Shown here: positions 34,911-45,643 of the stretch, one piece after another | Numbering within the stretch: the stretch's first letter is position 1 | How the letters are laid out: each line of letters starts with the position of its first letter | Assembly (NCBI RefSeq): GCF_038397715.1 | Contig: NZ_CP151633.1 | Span: 2,914,001 to 2,978,000 of the forward strand | DNA from: Microbacterium sp. LWO14-1.2 | GTDB lineage: Bacteria; Actinomycetota; Actinomycetes; Actinomycetales; Microbacteriaceae | Length of the DNA: 64,000 nucleotides | Reading direction: 5' to 3' | Position numbers and translations under genes: made by a program | The notes under the pieces: generated by a model | Databases searched by the model: none | What the model was told of the DNA's origin: nothing | The model's input: only the letters and a program-made list of their open reading frames with translations

Positions 34911-36614
34911 TCAGAGGGCGAGCGGGTCGATCGGCTGCGTGTCCTCGAGCAGGTGCGCCGGCGTCGCACGCGAGGGGGCCAGCGGCAGAGTGATCGTGAA
35001 GGTCGCTCCACCGCCCGGCGTCTCCGACACGGCGACACCGCCGCGGAGCGCCTTCATGATCGACGCGACGATCGCCAGTCCGAGACCGGACCCGCCCGTC
35101 TCCCGAGCGCGCGAGGTGTCGGCCCGCCAGAACCGCTCGAAGATCTGATCACGGATCTGCGGGGGGATGCCCTCTCCGTGATCGACGATCGAGATGCTCC
35201 CGGTTCCGCGCACGCGGTCCGCGTCGACGACGATCTCGAGCGGGCTGTCGGCAGGCGAGAACCGCCGCGCGTTACCGAGCAGGTTCGTCACGACCTGCCG
35301 CACCTTGTTCTCCTCGCCCAACACGATCGGGGGCGTGCGGACCGGCACGTCCGTGGCCTCCGTGAAGTCGATCCCGGCTACCTGGGGGACGGCGGAGGTG
35401 CGCGGCCGTCGGCGCAGGCGTCCGAGCGTGGCGCGGGAGAGACCACCGCGCGGTGCGGGAGTCTGTGGCTCGGGGACGACCGGCGTCGACCGCGTCGTGA
35501 CGTCGATGAGCGGCGCGTCCACCGTGCGGTCGACCACGGTGACCGTGCGGCCAGGAGCGGCAGCGCGGAGATCCAGGGCGGCATCGCGCGCGATCGGGCG
35601 CAGATCGAGCGCCTCGATCTCGGGCTCGCGCTCCTCGTCGAGACGGGCGAGGGCCAGAAGGTCCTCGACCAGCACGCCCATGCGGATGGCCTCTTTCTCG
35701 ATGCGCTCCATGGCGCGAGCCGTGTCCTCCTCGCCCTTGATCGCGCCCATGCGGTACAGCTCGGCGTAGCCGCGCACGCTCACGAGGGGCGTGCGCAGCT
35801 CATGGCTGGCGTCGCCGATGAAGCGCCGCATGTGCTGCACGGTGCGGTCGCGCTGGGCGAGCGACCCGTCGACCCGGTCGAGCATCGTGTTGATCGCCGT
35901 GTTGAGACGCCCGACCTCGGTGGTCGGCTCGAGGTCGGTCAGGCGCTGGCTGAAGTCGCCCTTCGCGATGGACATGGCGGTCGACTCGACCTGGCCCAGG
36001 CGACGGAAGGTCAGCGTCACGAGCCCCCGGGTGAGGAGCGCTGCGATGAGGATCGTCACGAGCGCGACGGTGATGTAGATGCCGAAGAACTGGCTGATGA
36101 TGCGATCGGCGTAGTCGAGGGGCATCGCCACCATCTGGATCCGCAGTGCGCCGTCGCCGTCTCCCGGGAGCAGCGCGACGGCCGCGCGGAAGTCCTCGCC
36201 CTTCGTGCCGCCGAGGGGGAACACACCGTCGCCGGCGTTCTGCGCGTCCAGCAGCGTGTACGTCGAGGGGAAGAGGGGTTTCCCGCCGTTCCCGGACGTC
36301 CCGGTCGTGGTCTGCAGTACCCCCTCGCCGTCGTAGATCGCGACGAAGAAGTCCCTGGGGGATTCGCGAGGGGCGTAGACGGTCTTGCCGTCTTCGATCG
36401 ACATGTCGAAGTAGCGGGGCGCGAGGTCGGCCGAGACCAGCGCGGGAAGCTGTGCCTCGATGTTCCCGACGAGCGAGTTGCGCAGGATGGGGACCGTGCC
36501 GATCCCGGCGAGCAGGAGGCCGAGCGCGAGCACCGCGACCGTGACGCCCGTGACCTTCGCGCGCAGGCTGATGGCCCGCCACCAGCGGGTGACCGCGTCA
36601 GGCTTGTGCGCCAT
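34911..36614 (-). CDS. Sensor histidine kinase with HAMP domain (OmpR-system partner)
   Basis: 567 aa. Two membrane segments (about 20-45 and 175-200) enclose an extracytoplasmic sensor domain. HAMP follows (about 200-255), then phosphoacceptor FIGDASHELRTPLVSVRGYA and the ATPase motifs VRQVVTNLLGNARRFS, ISIVDHGEGIPP, GGSGLGLAIV. Unusually, about 70 Pro/Arg-rich residues (from TTRSTPVVPEPQTPAPRGGL) are inserted near the start of the ATPase domain. It is 51 bases downstream of its response regulator gene. Confidence 0.92.
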   Translation of the reverse strand: MAHKPDAVTRWWRAISLRAKVTGVTVAVLALGLLLAGIGTVPILRNSLVGNIEAQLPALVSADLAPRYFDMSIEDGKTVYAPRESPRDFFVAIYDGEGVLQTTTGTSGNGGKPLFPSTYTLLDAQNAGDGVFPLGGTKGEDFRAAVALLPGDGDGALRIQMVAMPLDYADRIISQFFGIYITVALVTILIAALLTRGLVTLTFRRLGQVESTAMSIAKGDFSQRLTDLEPTTEVGRLNTAINTMLDRVDGSLAQRDRTVQHMRRFIGDASHELRTPLVSVRGYAELYRMGAIKGEEDTARAMERIEKEAIRMGVLVEDLLALARLDEEREPEIEALDLRPIARDAALDLRAAAPGRTVTVVDRTVDAPLIDVTTRSTPVVPEPQTPAPRGGLSRATLGRLRRRPRTSAVPQVAGIDFTEATDVPVRTPPIVLGEENKVRQVVTNLLGNARRFSPADSPLEIVVDADRVRGTGSISIVDHGEGIPPQIRDQIFERFWRADTSRARETGGSGLGLAIVASIMKALRGGVAVSETPGGGATFTITLPLAPSRATPAHLLEDTQPIDPLAL

Positions 36615-36665
36615 GCGGCCCTCCCTCCGGTCGTGGTGCGCGCGTCGTCGGCGCCAGGGCGACGA

Positions 36666-37352
36666 CTACTTGCCGACCTTCAGCATGTAGCCGAAGCCGC
36701 GCTTGGTCTGGATGACCGATTCCTCGGTATGCGGGTCGATCTTGCGACGGAGGTACGAGATGTAGCTCTCCACGATGCCGGCATCGCCGTTGAAGTCGTA
36801 CTCCCACACGTGGTCGAGGATCTGCGCCTTCGACAGCACCCGGTTCGGGTTGAGCATGAGGTAGCGCAGCAGCTTGAACTCGGTCGGGCTGAGCTCGATC
36901 GGCTCCTTGCCGACGTGCACGTCGTGGGTGTCCTGATCCATCGACAGCTCGCCGGCACGGATGATCGACTCCTCGTCAGCCTGCATCGTGCGGCGCAGGA
37001 TCGCCTGCGCGCGGGCGACGATCTCGTCGAGGCTGAAAGGCTTCGTGACGTAGTCGTCGCCTCCGGCGTTCAGGCCCTCGATCTTGTCGTCGGTGCCGTC
37101 CTTCGCGGTGAGGAACAGGATCGGGGCGGTGAAACCCGCGCCCCGCAGGCGCTTGGTGACGCTGAAGCCGTTCATGTCGGGCAGCATGACGTCGAGGATG
37201 ATGAGGTCCGGCTCCTCTTCCAGCACCGCCGAGATCGTCGCGGCGCCGTTGGCGACCGTCTTGACCTGGAACCCGGCGAAGCTGAGTCCCGTGGAGAGGA
37301 GGTCGCGGATGTTGGGTTCGTCGTCGACGACCAGGATGCGCGCATCAGTCAT
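36666..37352 (-). CDS. OmpR/PhoB-type response regulator
   Basis: 228 aa. Receiver domain (ARILVVDDEPNIRDLLSTGL; Asp in LIILDVMLPDMNGF; Lys in YVTKPFSLDEIV) and winged-helix DNA-binding domain (ELSPTEFKLLRYLMLNPNRV, then VVESYISYLRRKID-like helices). ATG 37352 sits six bases after a minus-strand CATAAT (+ 37359-37364), so it is probably leaderless. Signal and regulon are unknown. Confidence 0.94.
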   Translation of the reverse strand: MTDARILVVDDEPNIRDLLSTGLSFAGFQVKTVANGAATISAVLEEEPDLIILDVMLPDMNGFSVTKRLRGAGFTAPILFLTAKDGTDDKIEGLNAGGDDYVTKPFSLDEIVARAQAILRRTMQADEESIIRAGELSMDQDTHDVHVGKEPIELSPTEFKLLRYLMLNPNRVLSKAQILDHVWEYDFNGDAGIVESYISYLRRKIDPHTEESVIQTKRGFGYMLKVGK

Positions 37353-37408
37353 GTCCCCATTATGGTGACTCCGACCATGCGGATGCTGATTATCCGTCGG
37401 AGCGGCGG

Positions 37409-39049
37409 TCACGCCGCGATCGCATCCGCATCCATGATCGTGTAGCTGTAGCCCTGCTCGGCGAGGAAACGCTGGCGGTTCTGCGCGTAGTCCTGGTCGA
37501 CCGTGTCGCGGGCGACGAGCGTGTAGAAGCTCGCGGTGTGCCCGGACTGCTTGGGTCGCAGGAGCCGCCCGAGGCGCTGAGCCTCCTCCTGTCGTGAGCC
37601 GAAGGATCCGGAGACCTGGATCGCGACGGACGCCTCGGGCAGATCGATCGAGAAGTTCGCGACCTTCGACACGACGAGCAGCTGGATCTCTCCCTCGCGG
37701 AACTGCCGGTAGAGCTCCTCGCGCTCGTCGACGGGCGTCGCGCCCGTAATCTGCGGGGCGTTCAGCGCCTCGGACAGCGTGTCCAGCTGATCGAGGTACT
37801 GACCGATCACGAGGATCTGCTCGTCGGGGTGCTTGGCGATGAGCTCGCGCACGGCGTCGATCTTCGCGGGGGCGGATGCCGCGAGGCGGTACCGCTCGTC
37901 GTCGGTCGCCGCGGCGTACTCGAGCCGGTCGCTCGGCGGCAGATCCACGCGGACCTCGTAGCAGACGGCGGGGGAGATGAACCCCTGCGCCTCGATCTGC
38001 TTCCAGGGTGCGTCGAAGCGCTTGGGCCCGATGAGGCTGAACACGTCGCCTTCACGGCCGTCCTCGCGCACGAGAGTCGCGGTCAGACCGATGCGACGGC
38101 GTGCCTGCAGGTCGGCGGTGAGCTTGAACACGGGTGCCGGGAGCAGGTGCACCTCGTCGTACACGATGAGGCCCCAGTCGAGCGCGTCGAGCAGCGCGAG
38201 GTGCGCGTACTGGCCTTTCCGCTTGGCCGTGAGGATCTGGTACGTCGCGATCGTGACCGGCTTGACCTCCTTGGCCTGACCGGAGTACTCGCCGATCTCC
38301 TCGGGGGTGAGGCTGGTGCGCTTCAGCAGTTCGTCGCGCCACTGGCGCGCGGACACGGTGTTCGTGACGAGGATCAGCGTGGTGGTCTTGGTCGCGGCCA
38401 TGGCGCCGGCGCCGACGATGGTCTTGCCCGCGCCACAGGGCAGTACGACGACGCCCGATCCGTCCTTCGAGAACGCATCGACCGCATCCTGCTGGTACGG
38501 ACGGATCTGCCACGTGCCCTCGTCCAGCTCGATCTCGTGCGGAGTGCCGGGGGTGTACCCCGCGAGGTCTTCGGCCGGCCAGCCGATCTTCAGCAGCTCC
38601 TGCTTGATCTGGCCGCGCGCCCACGCGTCGACCACGTAGGTGTCGGGGCTCGGGTGACCGATCAGCAGCGGTTGGATGCGCTTGTTGTTCGCGACCTGGG
38701 CGAGCACGGCGGGGTCGGTCGACCGGAGGATCAGCGTCCCCTCGTCGTCGCGCTCGATCACGAGGCGTCCGTAGCGGTTGACCGTCTCGCGCAGGTCGAC
38801 GGCGACGGAGGGCGGCACCGGGAAGCGCGACCACCGGTCGAGGGTCTCGAGCATGTCCTCGGCGCTGTGTCCTGCGGCCCGGGCGTTCCAGAGCCCGAGA
38901 CGGGTGATCCGGTAGGTGTGGATGTGCTCGGGAGCGCGTTCGAGTTCGGCGAAGATCGCCAGCTCGTGGCGGGCGCTCTCGGCATCGGCGTGGGCGACCT
39001 CGAGCAGCACGGTGCGATCGCTCTGCACGATCAGGGGGCCATCAGACAT
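37409..39049 (-). CDS. XPB-type DNA repair helicase
   Basis: 546 aa superfamily 2 helicase. N-terminal XPB-specific domain (about 1-180), Walker A VVLPCGAGKTIVGAGAM, DEVH box LIVYDEVHLLPAP, and C-terminal motifs GSFGSRQEEAQRLGRLLRPK. Bacterial XPB homologues act with a partner encoded next door, as here (39061-40770). A role in DNA repair or transcription-coupled processing is inferred from the family. Confidence 0.92.
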   Translation of the reverse strand: MSDGPLIVQSDRTVLLEVAHADAESARHELAIFAELERAPEHIHTYRITRLGLWNARAAGHSAEDMLETLDRWSRFPVPPSVAVDLRETVNRYGRLVIERDDEGTLILRSTDPAVLAQVANNKRIQPLLIGHPSPDTYVVDAWARGQIKQELLKIGWPAEDLAGYTPGTPHEIELDEGTWQIRPYQQDAVDAFSKDGSGVVVLPCGAGKTIVGAGAMAATKTTTLILVTNTVSARQWRDELLKRTSLTPEEIGEYSGQAKEVKPVTIATYQILTAKRKGQYAHLALLDALDWGLIVYDEVHLLPAPVFKLTADLQARRRIGLTATLVREDGREGDVFSLIGPKRFDAPWKQIEAQGFISPAVCYEVRVDLPPSDRLEYAAATDDERYRLAASAPAKIDAVRELIAKHPDEQILVIGQYLDQLDTLSEALNAPQITGATPVDEREELYRQFREGEIQLLVVSKVANFSIDLPEASVAIQVSGSFGSRQEEAQRLGRLLRPKQSGHTASFYTLVARDTVDQDYAQNRQRFLAEQGYSYTIMDADAIAA

Positions 39050-39060
39050 AGCTGTCCAGT

Positions 39061-40770
39061 TTACTGGGCGATCACGGTCGCGGCGCGGATGCTCGACACC
39101 GGCAGCGTGCGTTCGACGTCCGCCGCCTTGTCGCGCCCGCGCAGCCGCCCGCCGCCGAGACCGGTGGCCTCCAGCAGGAGCTCGCGCGTGCTGCCGTCCG
39201 GCATCCCCACGGTCACCTGGAGCACGGCCTTCGCGCGCACCGCCGCCTCCAGCTCTCGGTCCAGCCAGGCGGCGTCGGCATCCGGCCCCTGGTGGGAGCG
39301 GAGCGCGGCGATGAGCGACGTGTAGTCGGGTGCGTCATCCGCCGGGCTCGGTGCGGCCGCGTGCCGTTCGCCGGTGAGGACGGTGCCGTCCTCGTCGACG
39401 AGGGTCGCGGGGTAACGGGCGTCCGTGAGCGCCCAGTAGACCGTGTCGCGACTGACGCGGGTGGTGAGTGAGCCGACGTGAGTGGCGAGGCCGAGCGGTC
39501 GCAGCGCCTGGTCGACCGCGATGGCCTCGATGAGGTGCGGATCAGCGCTCTCGATCCGCGTGCGTCCGGTCTCGGAGTCCGTCGACACGCGGACGAGTCC
39601 GTGACGCTGGGCGGTCTGGGCGACGAGATAGCGGAGCGGCTGCGGGATGCCGGTGAGCGAGATGCTCTCGAGGAAGTCGACGAGCGACTCCTCGGTCTCC
39701 CCGGCCACGAGGGCTCGCGCGACGGACTCCGGCGTGAACCGGTACGTCGACGCCTGCGCTGCGGACTCGCGCGCCGCGACCGTGCGCAGCCGTACGTCGA
39801 GAGCGGGGGCGAGCGGTCCGGGAGAGATCGCACTGAGGTCGTTCTGGAGGAAGATCCGATCGACCTCGGCGGGCAGCAGCGCCGTGAGGGCGGCGGGATC
39901 GGCATCGAGCCCGTCGCGCAGGGGAGTCGCCCAGGCGGGCTCTGTCCCGTCGTCGGCGACGAGACCGAGCAGCCGCGCGCGTTCGCTCAGTGCCGTGCTG
40001 CGCTCGGGCCAGGCGGGATCCCACGGGTGGGCCTGCGCCCAGGCCGAGAGCGGGATCCACCCGCCCTCATCCGAGCGGACACCGCGGGGGAGCGCATCGC
40101 GGAACGCGCGGGCGAGCTCGCTCCACCGCTGCGAGACAGAGGAGCGGAGCCAGACGTCGGCTCCCCCCGTGGTGTGCAGCCGCCGATCCCCGACCGCGAC
40201 GAGCCCCGCGGTGGACGCGATCGCCACGAGGTCGTCGACGGCATCGGTCGCCACGCCGGACTCGGTCAGCTGCCGCTTCTCGCCCGCGCTGAGCGTGCCG
40301 CCCGCGAGCAGGGCGAACGGCCGGTCCTTGGCCGCGAGCAGCAGGTCGGCGACCGTGGCGACGGTGGTGAACGCACGCTCCGCGGCGTGCGCTGCCGCAC
40401 TGTCTCCGGCCGTCTCCTGGTGTTCCGATGCGGGTGCGGAGGGAGCGGGGCGTTCCGAGACGGCTGCGGCGACGGGCGGAACGACTCCGCCGTCGGGGCG
40501 CACCAGCGCGAGGCGCTGCAGGGCGTGCAGGTCGGCGGAATCGGCGACCTCCTCTCCCGCGGCGATCCGGCGAAGGGCCGTCGCCTCCGAGAGCGTGAGA
40601 CGGGGGAGGGCCTTGGCGAGCGACGACGGCTCGAGGAGAGCCTCGGCAGCGTCGAAGAAGTCCTGCCATCCGATGTCGGGACGCACCCCGCGCGCCGCGA
40701 ACAGCTCGGCCAGGTCGGCATCGCTCATCGCGGCCAGGTGTTCGGCCAGCGGTCGGGCGTGCGTGCTCAT
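39061..40770 (-). CDS. XPB helicase partner (helicase C-terminal domain_3)
   Basis: 569 aa. N-terminal winged-helix-like region (MSDADLAELFAARGVRPDIG), Ala-rich middle, and a C-terminal helicase-associated domain (TPESVARALVAGETEESLVD, RVSRDTVYWALTDARYPATL). No ATPase motif is present, so it is an accessory protein. It is 11 bases upstream of the XPB gene. Its paralogues accompany XPB throughout Microbacteriaceae as far as I know. Confidence 0.82.
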   Translation of the reverse strand: MSTHARPLAEHLAAMSDADLAELFAARGVRPDIGWQDFFDAAEALLEPSSLAKALPRLTLSEATALRRIAAGEEVADSADLHALQRLALVRPDGGVVPPVAAAVSERPAPSAPASEHQETAGDSAAAHAAERAFTTVATVADLLLAAKDRPFALLAGGTLSAGEKRQLTESGVATDAVDDLVAIASTAGLVAVGDRRLHTTGGADVWLRSSVSQRWSELARAFRDALPRGVRSDEGGWIPLSAWAQAHPWDPAWPERSTALSERARLLGLVADDGTEPAWATPLRDGLDADPAALTALLPAEVDRIFLQNDLSAISPGPLAPALDVRLRTVAARESAAQASTYRFTPESVARALVAGETEESLVDFLESISLTGIPQPLRYLVAQTAQRHGLVRVSTDSETGRTRIESADPHLIEAIAVDQALRPLGLATHVGSLTTRVSRDTVYWALTDARYPATLVDEDGTVLTGERHAAAPSPADDAPDYTSLIAALRSHQGPDADAAWLDRELEAAVRAKAVLQVTVGMPDGSTRELLLEATGLGGGRLRGRDKAADVERTLPVSSIRAATVIAQ

Positions 40771-40780
40771 GCCTGGTGCC

Positions 40781-41056
40781 TCAGGGCCGCGATCCCGCGC
40801 GACCCTTCCGGATGAAACTCATCGCCAGCAGCACGATGATCATCACGAACGCCGCGGGCAGGCCCCAGTAGGGGATCGCCGCGACGACCGGCCACACGCC
40901 GGAGCCGAAGTCCTCCTGGTGCATGCCGGTCGCTGTGCCGATGATGATCGCGAAGAAGCAGACGATGGATGCCGCGGCCAGCCCCAGCGCGGTGAACGCG
41001 AGAATGCGATCGACGCGGCGCACGGGCACGTCGGGTTCGGGACTCTGACTGCTCAT
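40781..41056 (-). CDS. Small membrane protein, two helices
   Basis: 91 aa with membrane segments at about 18-40 (ILAFTALGLAAASIVCFFAI) and 60-82 (IPYWGLPAAFVMIIVLLAMS) and a short basic tail. TAGGCT on the minus strand (+ 41064-41069), seven bases from ATG, indicates a leaderless start. It heads the XPB-partner-helicase series. No function known. Confidence 0.7.
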   Translation of the reverse strand: MSSQSPEPDVPVRRVDRILAFTALGLAAASIVCFFAIIIGTATGMHQEDFGSGVWPVVAAIPYWGLPAAFVMIIVLLAMSFIRKGRAGSRP

Positions 41057-41213
41057 CCCGCTCAGCCTAGTCGCTGAGCGGGAAACTCGGCCTCGCGCGC
41101 GGCCACTGCATTCCGCCGTGCTCCCCGCGCCCGATCCCGCTCACCGGTAGGCTGGAGACGGTCGCATCCTGCGCGGCCGTCCAGCTCCACACCGACTCAG
41201 CGAGGTTTCTCCC

Positions 41214-41577
41214 ATGCCCACCGGCAAGGTCAGGTTCTACGACGAAGACAAGGGTTTCGGCTTCATCGCCACCGATGACGGCCAGGACGTCTTCCTGCAC
41301 GCCTCCGCGATGCCCGCGGGCACGGCCGTCAAGGCCGGCGCGCGCGTCGAGTTCGGTGTCGCCGACGGCAAGCGCGGTCTGCAGGCGCTCTCGGTGCGCG
41401 TCCTCGAAGCTCCGCCGAGCCTTGCCAAGGCGAAGCGCAAGCCCGCCGACGACATGGCGATCATCATCGAGGACCTCGTGAAGCTCCTCGACGGCATCGG
41501 CGGCGACCTGCGTCGTGGCCGCTACCCGTCGTCCGGTCACGGCCGCAAGATCGCGGCTGTCCTCCGCAAGGTAGCCG

Positions 41578-41594
<17 letters not shown>
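41214..41594 (+). CDS. Cold-shock domain protein with C-terminal extension
   Basis: 126 aa. A cold-shock domain at 1-65 with RNA-binding motifs KGFGFI and DVFLHAS is followed by a 60-residue helical extension (KPADDMAIIIEDLVKLLDGI) not found in classic CspA. TAGGCT at 41149-41154 implies a leader of about 50 bases, fitting post-transcriptional control. It overlaps the DUF3027 gene by 17 bases. Confidence 0.92.
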
Positions 41595-42261
<667 letters not shown>

Positions 42262-42278
42262 TCTTCCCCCCGCACGAC

Positions 42279-42311
42279 GAAGGGGACCGCGCGGATCGCG
42301 CGGTCCCCTTC
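42279..42311. terminator. Bidirectional terminator DUF3027/serC
   Basis: Perfect 15-bp stem (42279-42293 with 42297-42311) and 3-base loop between convergent genes. Confidence 0.85.
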
Positions 42312-42327
42312 ATCGTGGCTGGCGCCG

Positions 42328-43449
<1,122 letters not shown>

Positions 43450-43506
43450 CTAGAGCGTGGCCTCCCGCCTGACCGCCCGCGTGACGCCCCGATGTCGGTG
43501 CGGGAA

Positions 43507-43525
43507 TGTAGGCTTGCCTAAGAAG
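43507..43525 (+). promoter_or_regulatory. Candidate DtxR/IdeR-type operator
   Basis: TAGGCTTGCCTA at 43509-43520 is a near-palindrome resembling the core of the DtxR box, placed 20 bases before the dtxR-family start. It also contains a -10-like TAGGCT. It suggests metal-dependent autoregulation. Confidence 0.6.
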
Positions 43526-43539
43526 ACCCGGAGGGCCAC

Positions 43540-44241
43540 ATGACCGACTTGATCGACACCACGGAGATGTATCTCCGCACCATCCTCGAGCTCGAGGAGG
43601 AGAACATCGTCCCGCTGCGCGCACGCATCTCCGAGCGCCTCGGTCACTCGGGTCCGACCGTCTCGCAGACGGTGGGACGCATGGAGCGCGACGGCCTCGT
43701 GGTGGTGTCGGAGGACCGCACGCTGGAACTCACGGAGTCGGGGCGGCGCAAGGCGGTCGACGTCATGCGCAAGCACCGTCTCGCCGAGCGGCTGCTCTCC
43801 GACGTCATCGGTCTCGACTGGGCGTTCGTGCACGACGAGGCCTGCCGGTGGGAGCACGTCATGAGCGAGCAGGTCGAGCGCCGCCTCGTCGAGCTCCTCG
43901 GGCACCCGACGGAGTCGCCCTACGGCAACCCGATCCCCGGGCTCGACCAGCTCGGCGACGCCCCCGCTCGGACGTTCGACGAGGGCGTCATCGGCCTCGT
44001 GCAGAAGCTCAACGCGGCCGGTGCTCCCATCGAGGGCACGGTGCGTCGTCTCGCCGAGCCGGCGCAGGTCGACCCCGAGCTGCTGGAGCAGCTCCGCGAC
44101 GCCGGAGTCGTGCCCGGAGCGAAGGGCGACTACCGGTTCAACGAGGGCTACGTGCTGATCCAGATGGAGGGCAAGGACGAGGGCCTCGAGCTCCCGGTCG
44201 AGCTCGCCTCCCACATCTTCCTCGTCGGCGAGCCGGTCTGA
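43540..44241 (+). CDS. DtxR/IdeR family metal-dependent repressor
   Basis: 233 aa. N-terminal winged helix (TEMYLRTILELEEENIVPLR, SGPTVSQTVGRMERDGLV), dimerisation/metal-binding domain (KHRLAERLLSDVIGLDWAFV, DEACRWEHVMSEQVERRLVE with Cys, Glu and His ligands) and C-terminal SH3-like domain. The Cys/His/Glu set fits iron-responsive IdeR/DtxR rather than Mn-type MntR. ATG 43540 follows GGAGGGCCAC. A weak CGGGGA/TCCCCG hairpin follows the stop (44254-44274). Confidence 0.92.
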   Translation: MTDLIDTTEMYLRTILELEEENIVPLRARISERLGHSGPTVSQTVGRMERDGLVVVSEDRTLELTESGRRKAVDVMRKHRLAERLLSDVIGLDWAFVHDEACRWEHVMSEQVERRLVELLGHPTESPYGNPIPGLDQLGDAPARTFDEGVIGLVQKLNAAGAPIEGTVRRLAEPAQVDPELLEQLRDAGVVPGAKGDYRFNEGYVLIQMEGKDEGLELPVELASHIFLVGEPV

Positions 44242-44496
44242 ATCCGCTCTGACCGGGGATTCTTCTGCTCCCCGACGATTGCCAGGTTGGCAGGGTGACA
44301 GGATCGTTATCTTCCGGTAACCTCGGTGAAGTCGTCGGCGAAGAAGCCCGCTGACGATAGCCGAGAGGATTCGCCTTCCAGGCTCGTCGTCCTCCCGGTA
44401 AGAACGCACAAAGTACCCGAGCTACATTCGTGCCACGAGAGCAGAGTGCCGACGAGCCAGCGCTACCCGAGCGTGCAGGCGCAGGAGGATCACGTT

Positions 44497-45318
44497 TTGG
44501 TCAAAGACATCCAGTCCGCGAACACACCTGAAGATCGACCCCTCGCCCGTCGCACGACCGCACGGGTCAGCGCGCGGACCGTGGTGAAGCCGCTGCGATC
44601 CGTCGCCATCTTCGGAGCAGTGGGCGCCCTGGTCGCCGCTGTCGCGCTCCCCGCCTACGCGGCGTCGAAGCCGGCCGAGAACGCCGCGACGACCGTGCAG
44701 CAGATGGCCGCCGTCGACGCGCAGTCGCTCGTCGTCGCCTCGCAGGCCACGTCGGCCCCGCTCGACCGCGGAACGTTCACCGCCACCACGCCCGACGAGA
44801 TCGAGAAGAAGAAGGCGGAGGAGGCCGCAGCGGCCCGCGCCGCCGCAGCCGCTTCCACGGCATCCGCCTCGACCGGTGGTCGCACCTTCGACATCGGCGC
44901 CTACGCGCTCGTCTCGCCCGGTTCGGGTGAGGTCCGCTATCCGCTCCCGCAGGGCTCGTACAGTGTCAGCCGAACCGTCGGCGGCGCGCACAACGGCGCC
45001 GACATGCTCGCGCCGCAGGGCACGCCGATCTACGCCGCCGCCGCGGGCGTCGTACGCCAGTCCGCTGAGAGCATCGGCGGATACGGCGTCGCCGTCATGA
45101 TCGACAGCGTCGTGGGCGGCCAGCGTGTGCAGACGACCTACGGCCACATGACGTACGGATCCCGCCAGGTCCAGGCCGGCGAGAGCGTGGCCGCAGGCCA
45201 GCTCATCGGCTTCGTCGGCAGCACCGGCCGCTCGACCGCCAACCACCTCCACTTCGAGGTGTGGGTCAACGGCGGCCTCCTCGAGCCGATCGCCTGGCTC
45301 GCCGCGAACGCCGGCTGA
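44497..45318 (+). CDS. Secreted M23 family peptidoglycan endopeptidase
   Basis: 273 aa. The start is TTG 44497: AGGAGG at 44483-44488 lies eight bases upstream and no better codon exists. A basic N-terminal segment and hydrophobic stretch (VAIFGAVGALVAAVALPAYA) form a signal peptide with cleavage near AYA-AS. After an Ala-rich coiled coil comes the LytM domain, with zinc ligands in HNGADML (HxxxD) and HLHFEV. It should cut cell-wall peptides. The 255-bp upstream region may contain TTGGCA (44287-44292) as -35 and a leader of nearly 190 bases. Confidence 0.9.
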   Translation: MVKDIQSANTPEDRPLARRTTARVSARTVVKPLRSVAIFGAVGALVAAVALPAYAASKPAENAATTVQQMAAVDAQSLVVASQATSAPLDRGTFTATTPDEIEKKKAEEAAAARAAAAASTASASTGGRTFDIGAYALVSPGSGEVRYPLPQGSYSVSRTVGGAHNGADMLAPQGTPIYAAAAGVVRQSAESIGGYGVAVMIDSVVGGQRVQTTYGHMTYGSRQVQAGESVAAGQLIGFVGSTGRSTANHLHFEVWVNGGLLEPIAWLAANAG

Positions 45319-45434
45319 GCCGTCACCGCTTCGCCCCTCACCGGACACGCCTCCGAGCGTTCACCCGGAGTTGGGCCGCGCACCCCGCTCGATGGGTTAG
45401 CCTGAACCCGTTGTCGCACAGGCGGGAGAAGCTG

Positions 45435-45545
45435 ATGGACCGAATACCGAGCATCCGCACCATGGATGCCCTCGGTCGTCATGTCCTTCAGCATCGGCCG
45501 CAGGGACACCACGGTGCTGCCGTGCGAAGAAGGCGCTGTCACTAG
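45435..45545 (+). CDS. Possible 36-aa small protein, or part of a small RNA
   Basis: ATG 45435 follows CGGGAGAAGC (a usable ribosome site) and opens a frame of 36 codons (MDRIPSIRTMDALGRHVLQH...) rich in Arg and His, ending inside the terminator hairpin. TAGCCT at 45399-45404 can be the -10. Together with the terminator at 45530-45555 this defines a transcript of about 150 bases in a 325-base gap. Whether it is translated or is a non-coding RNA is open. Confidence 0.35.
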   Translation: MDRIPSIRTMDALGRHVLQHRPQGHHGAAVRRRRCH

Positions 45546-45560
45546 ACAGCGCCTTTTTTC
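45530..45560 (+). terminator. Strong intrinsic terminator of a small transcript
   Basis: Perfect 11-bp stem AAGGCGCTGTC (45530-45540) with GACAGCGCCTT (45545-45555), ACTA loop, then TTTTTCG. It stands well upstream of the HNH gene and over 200 bases after the M23 stop, so a separate transcript ends here. Confidence 0.85.
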
Positions 45561-45643
45561 GTCCCTGCGAACGCTCGCGTCCGCGCGACCTCGTGTGAGT
45601 CGAGAGTGCCGGGAAGCCGTCCCGGCGGATCGAGAGGATGCTG

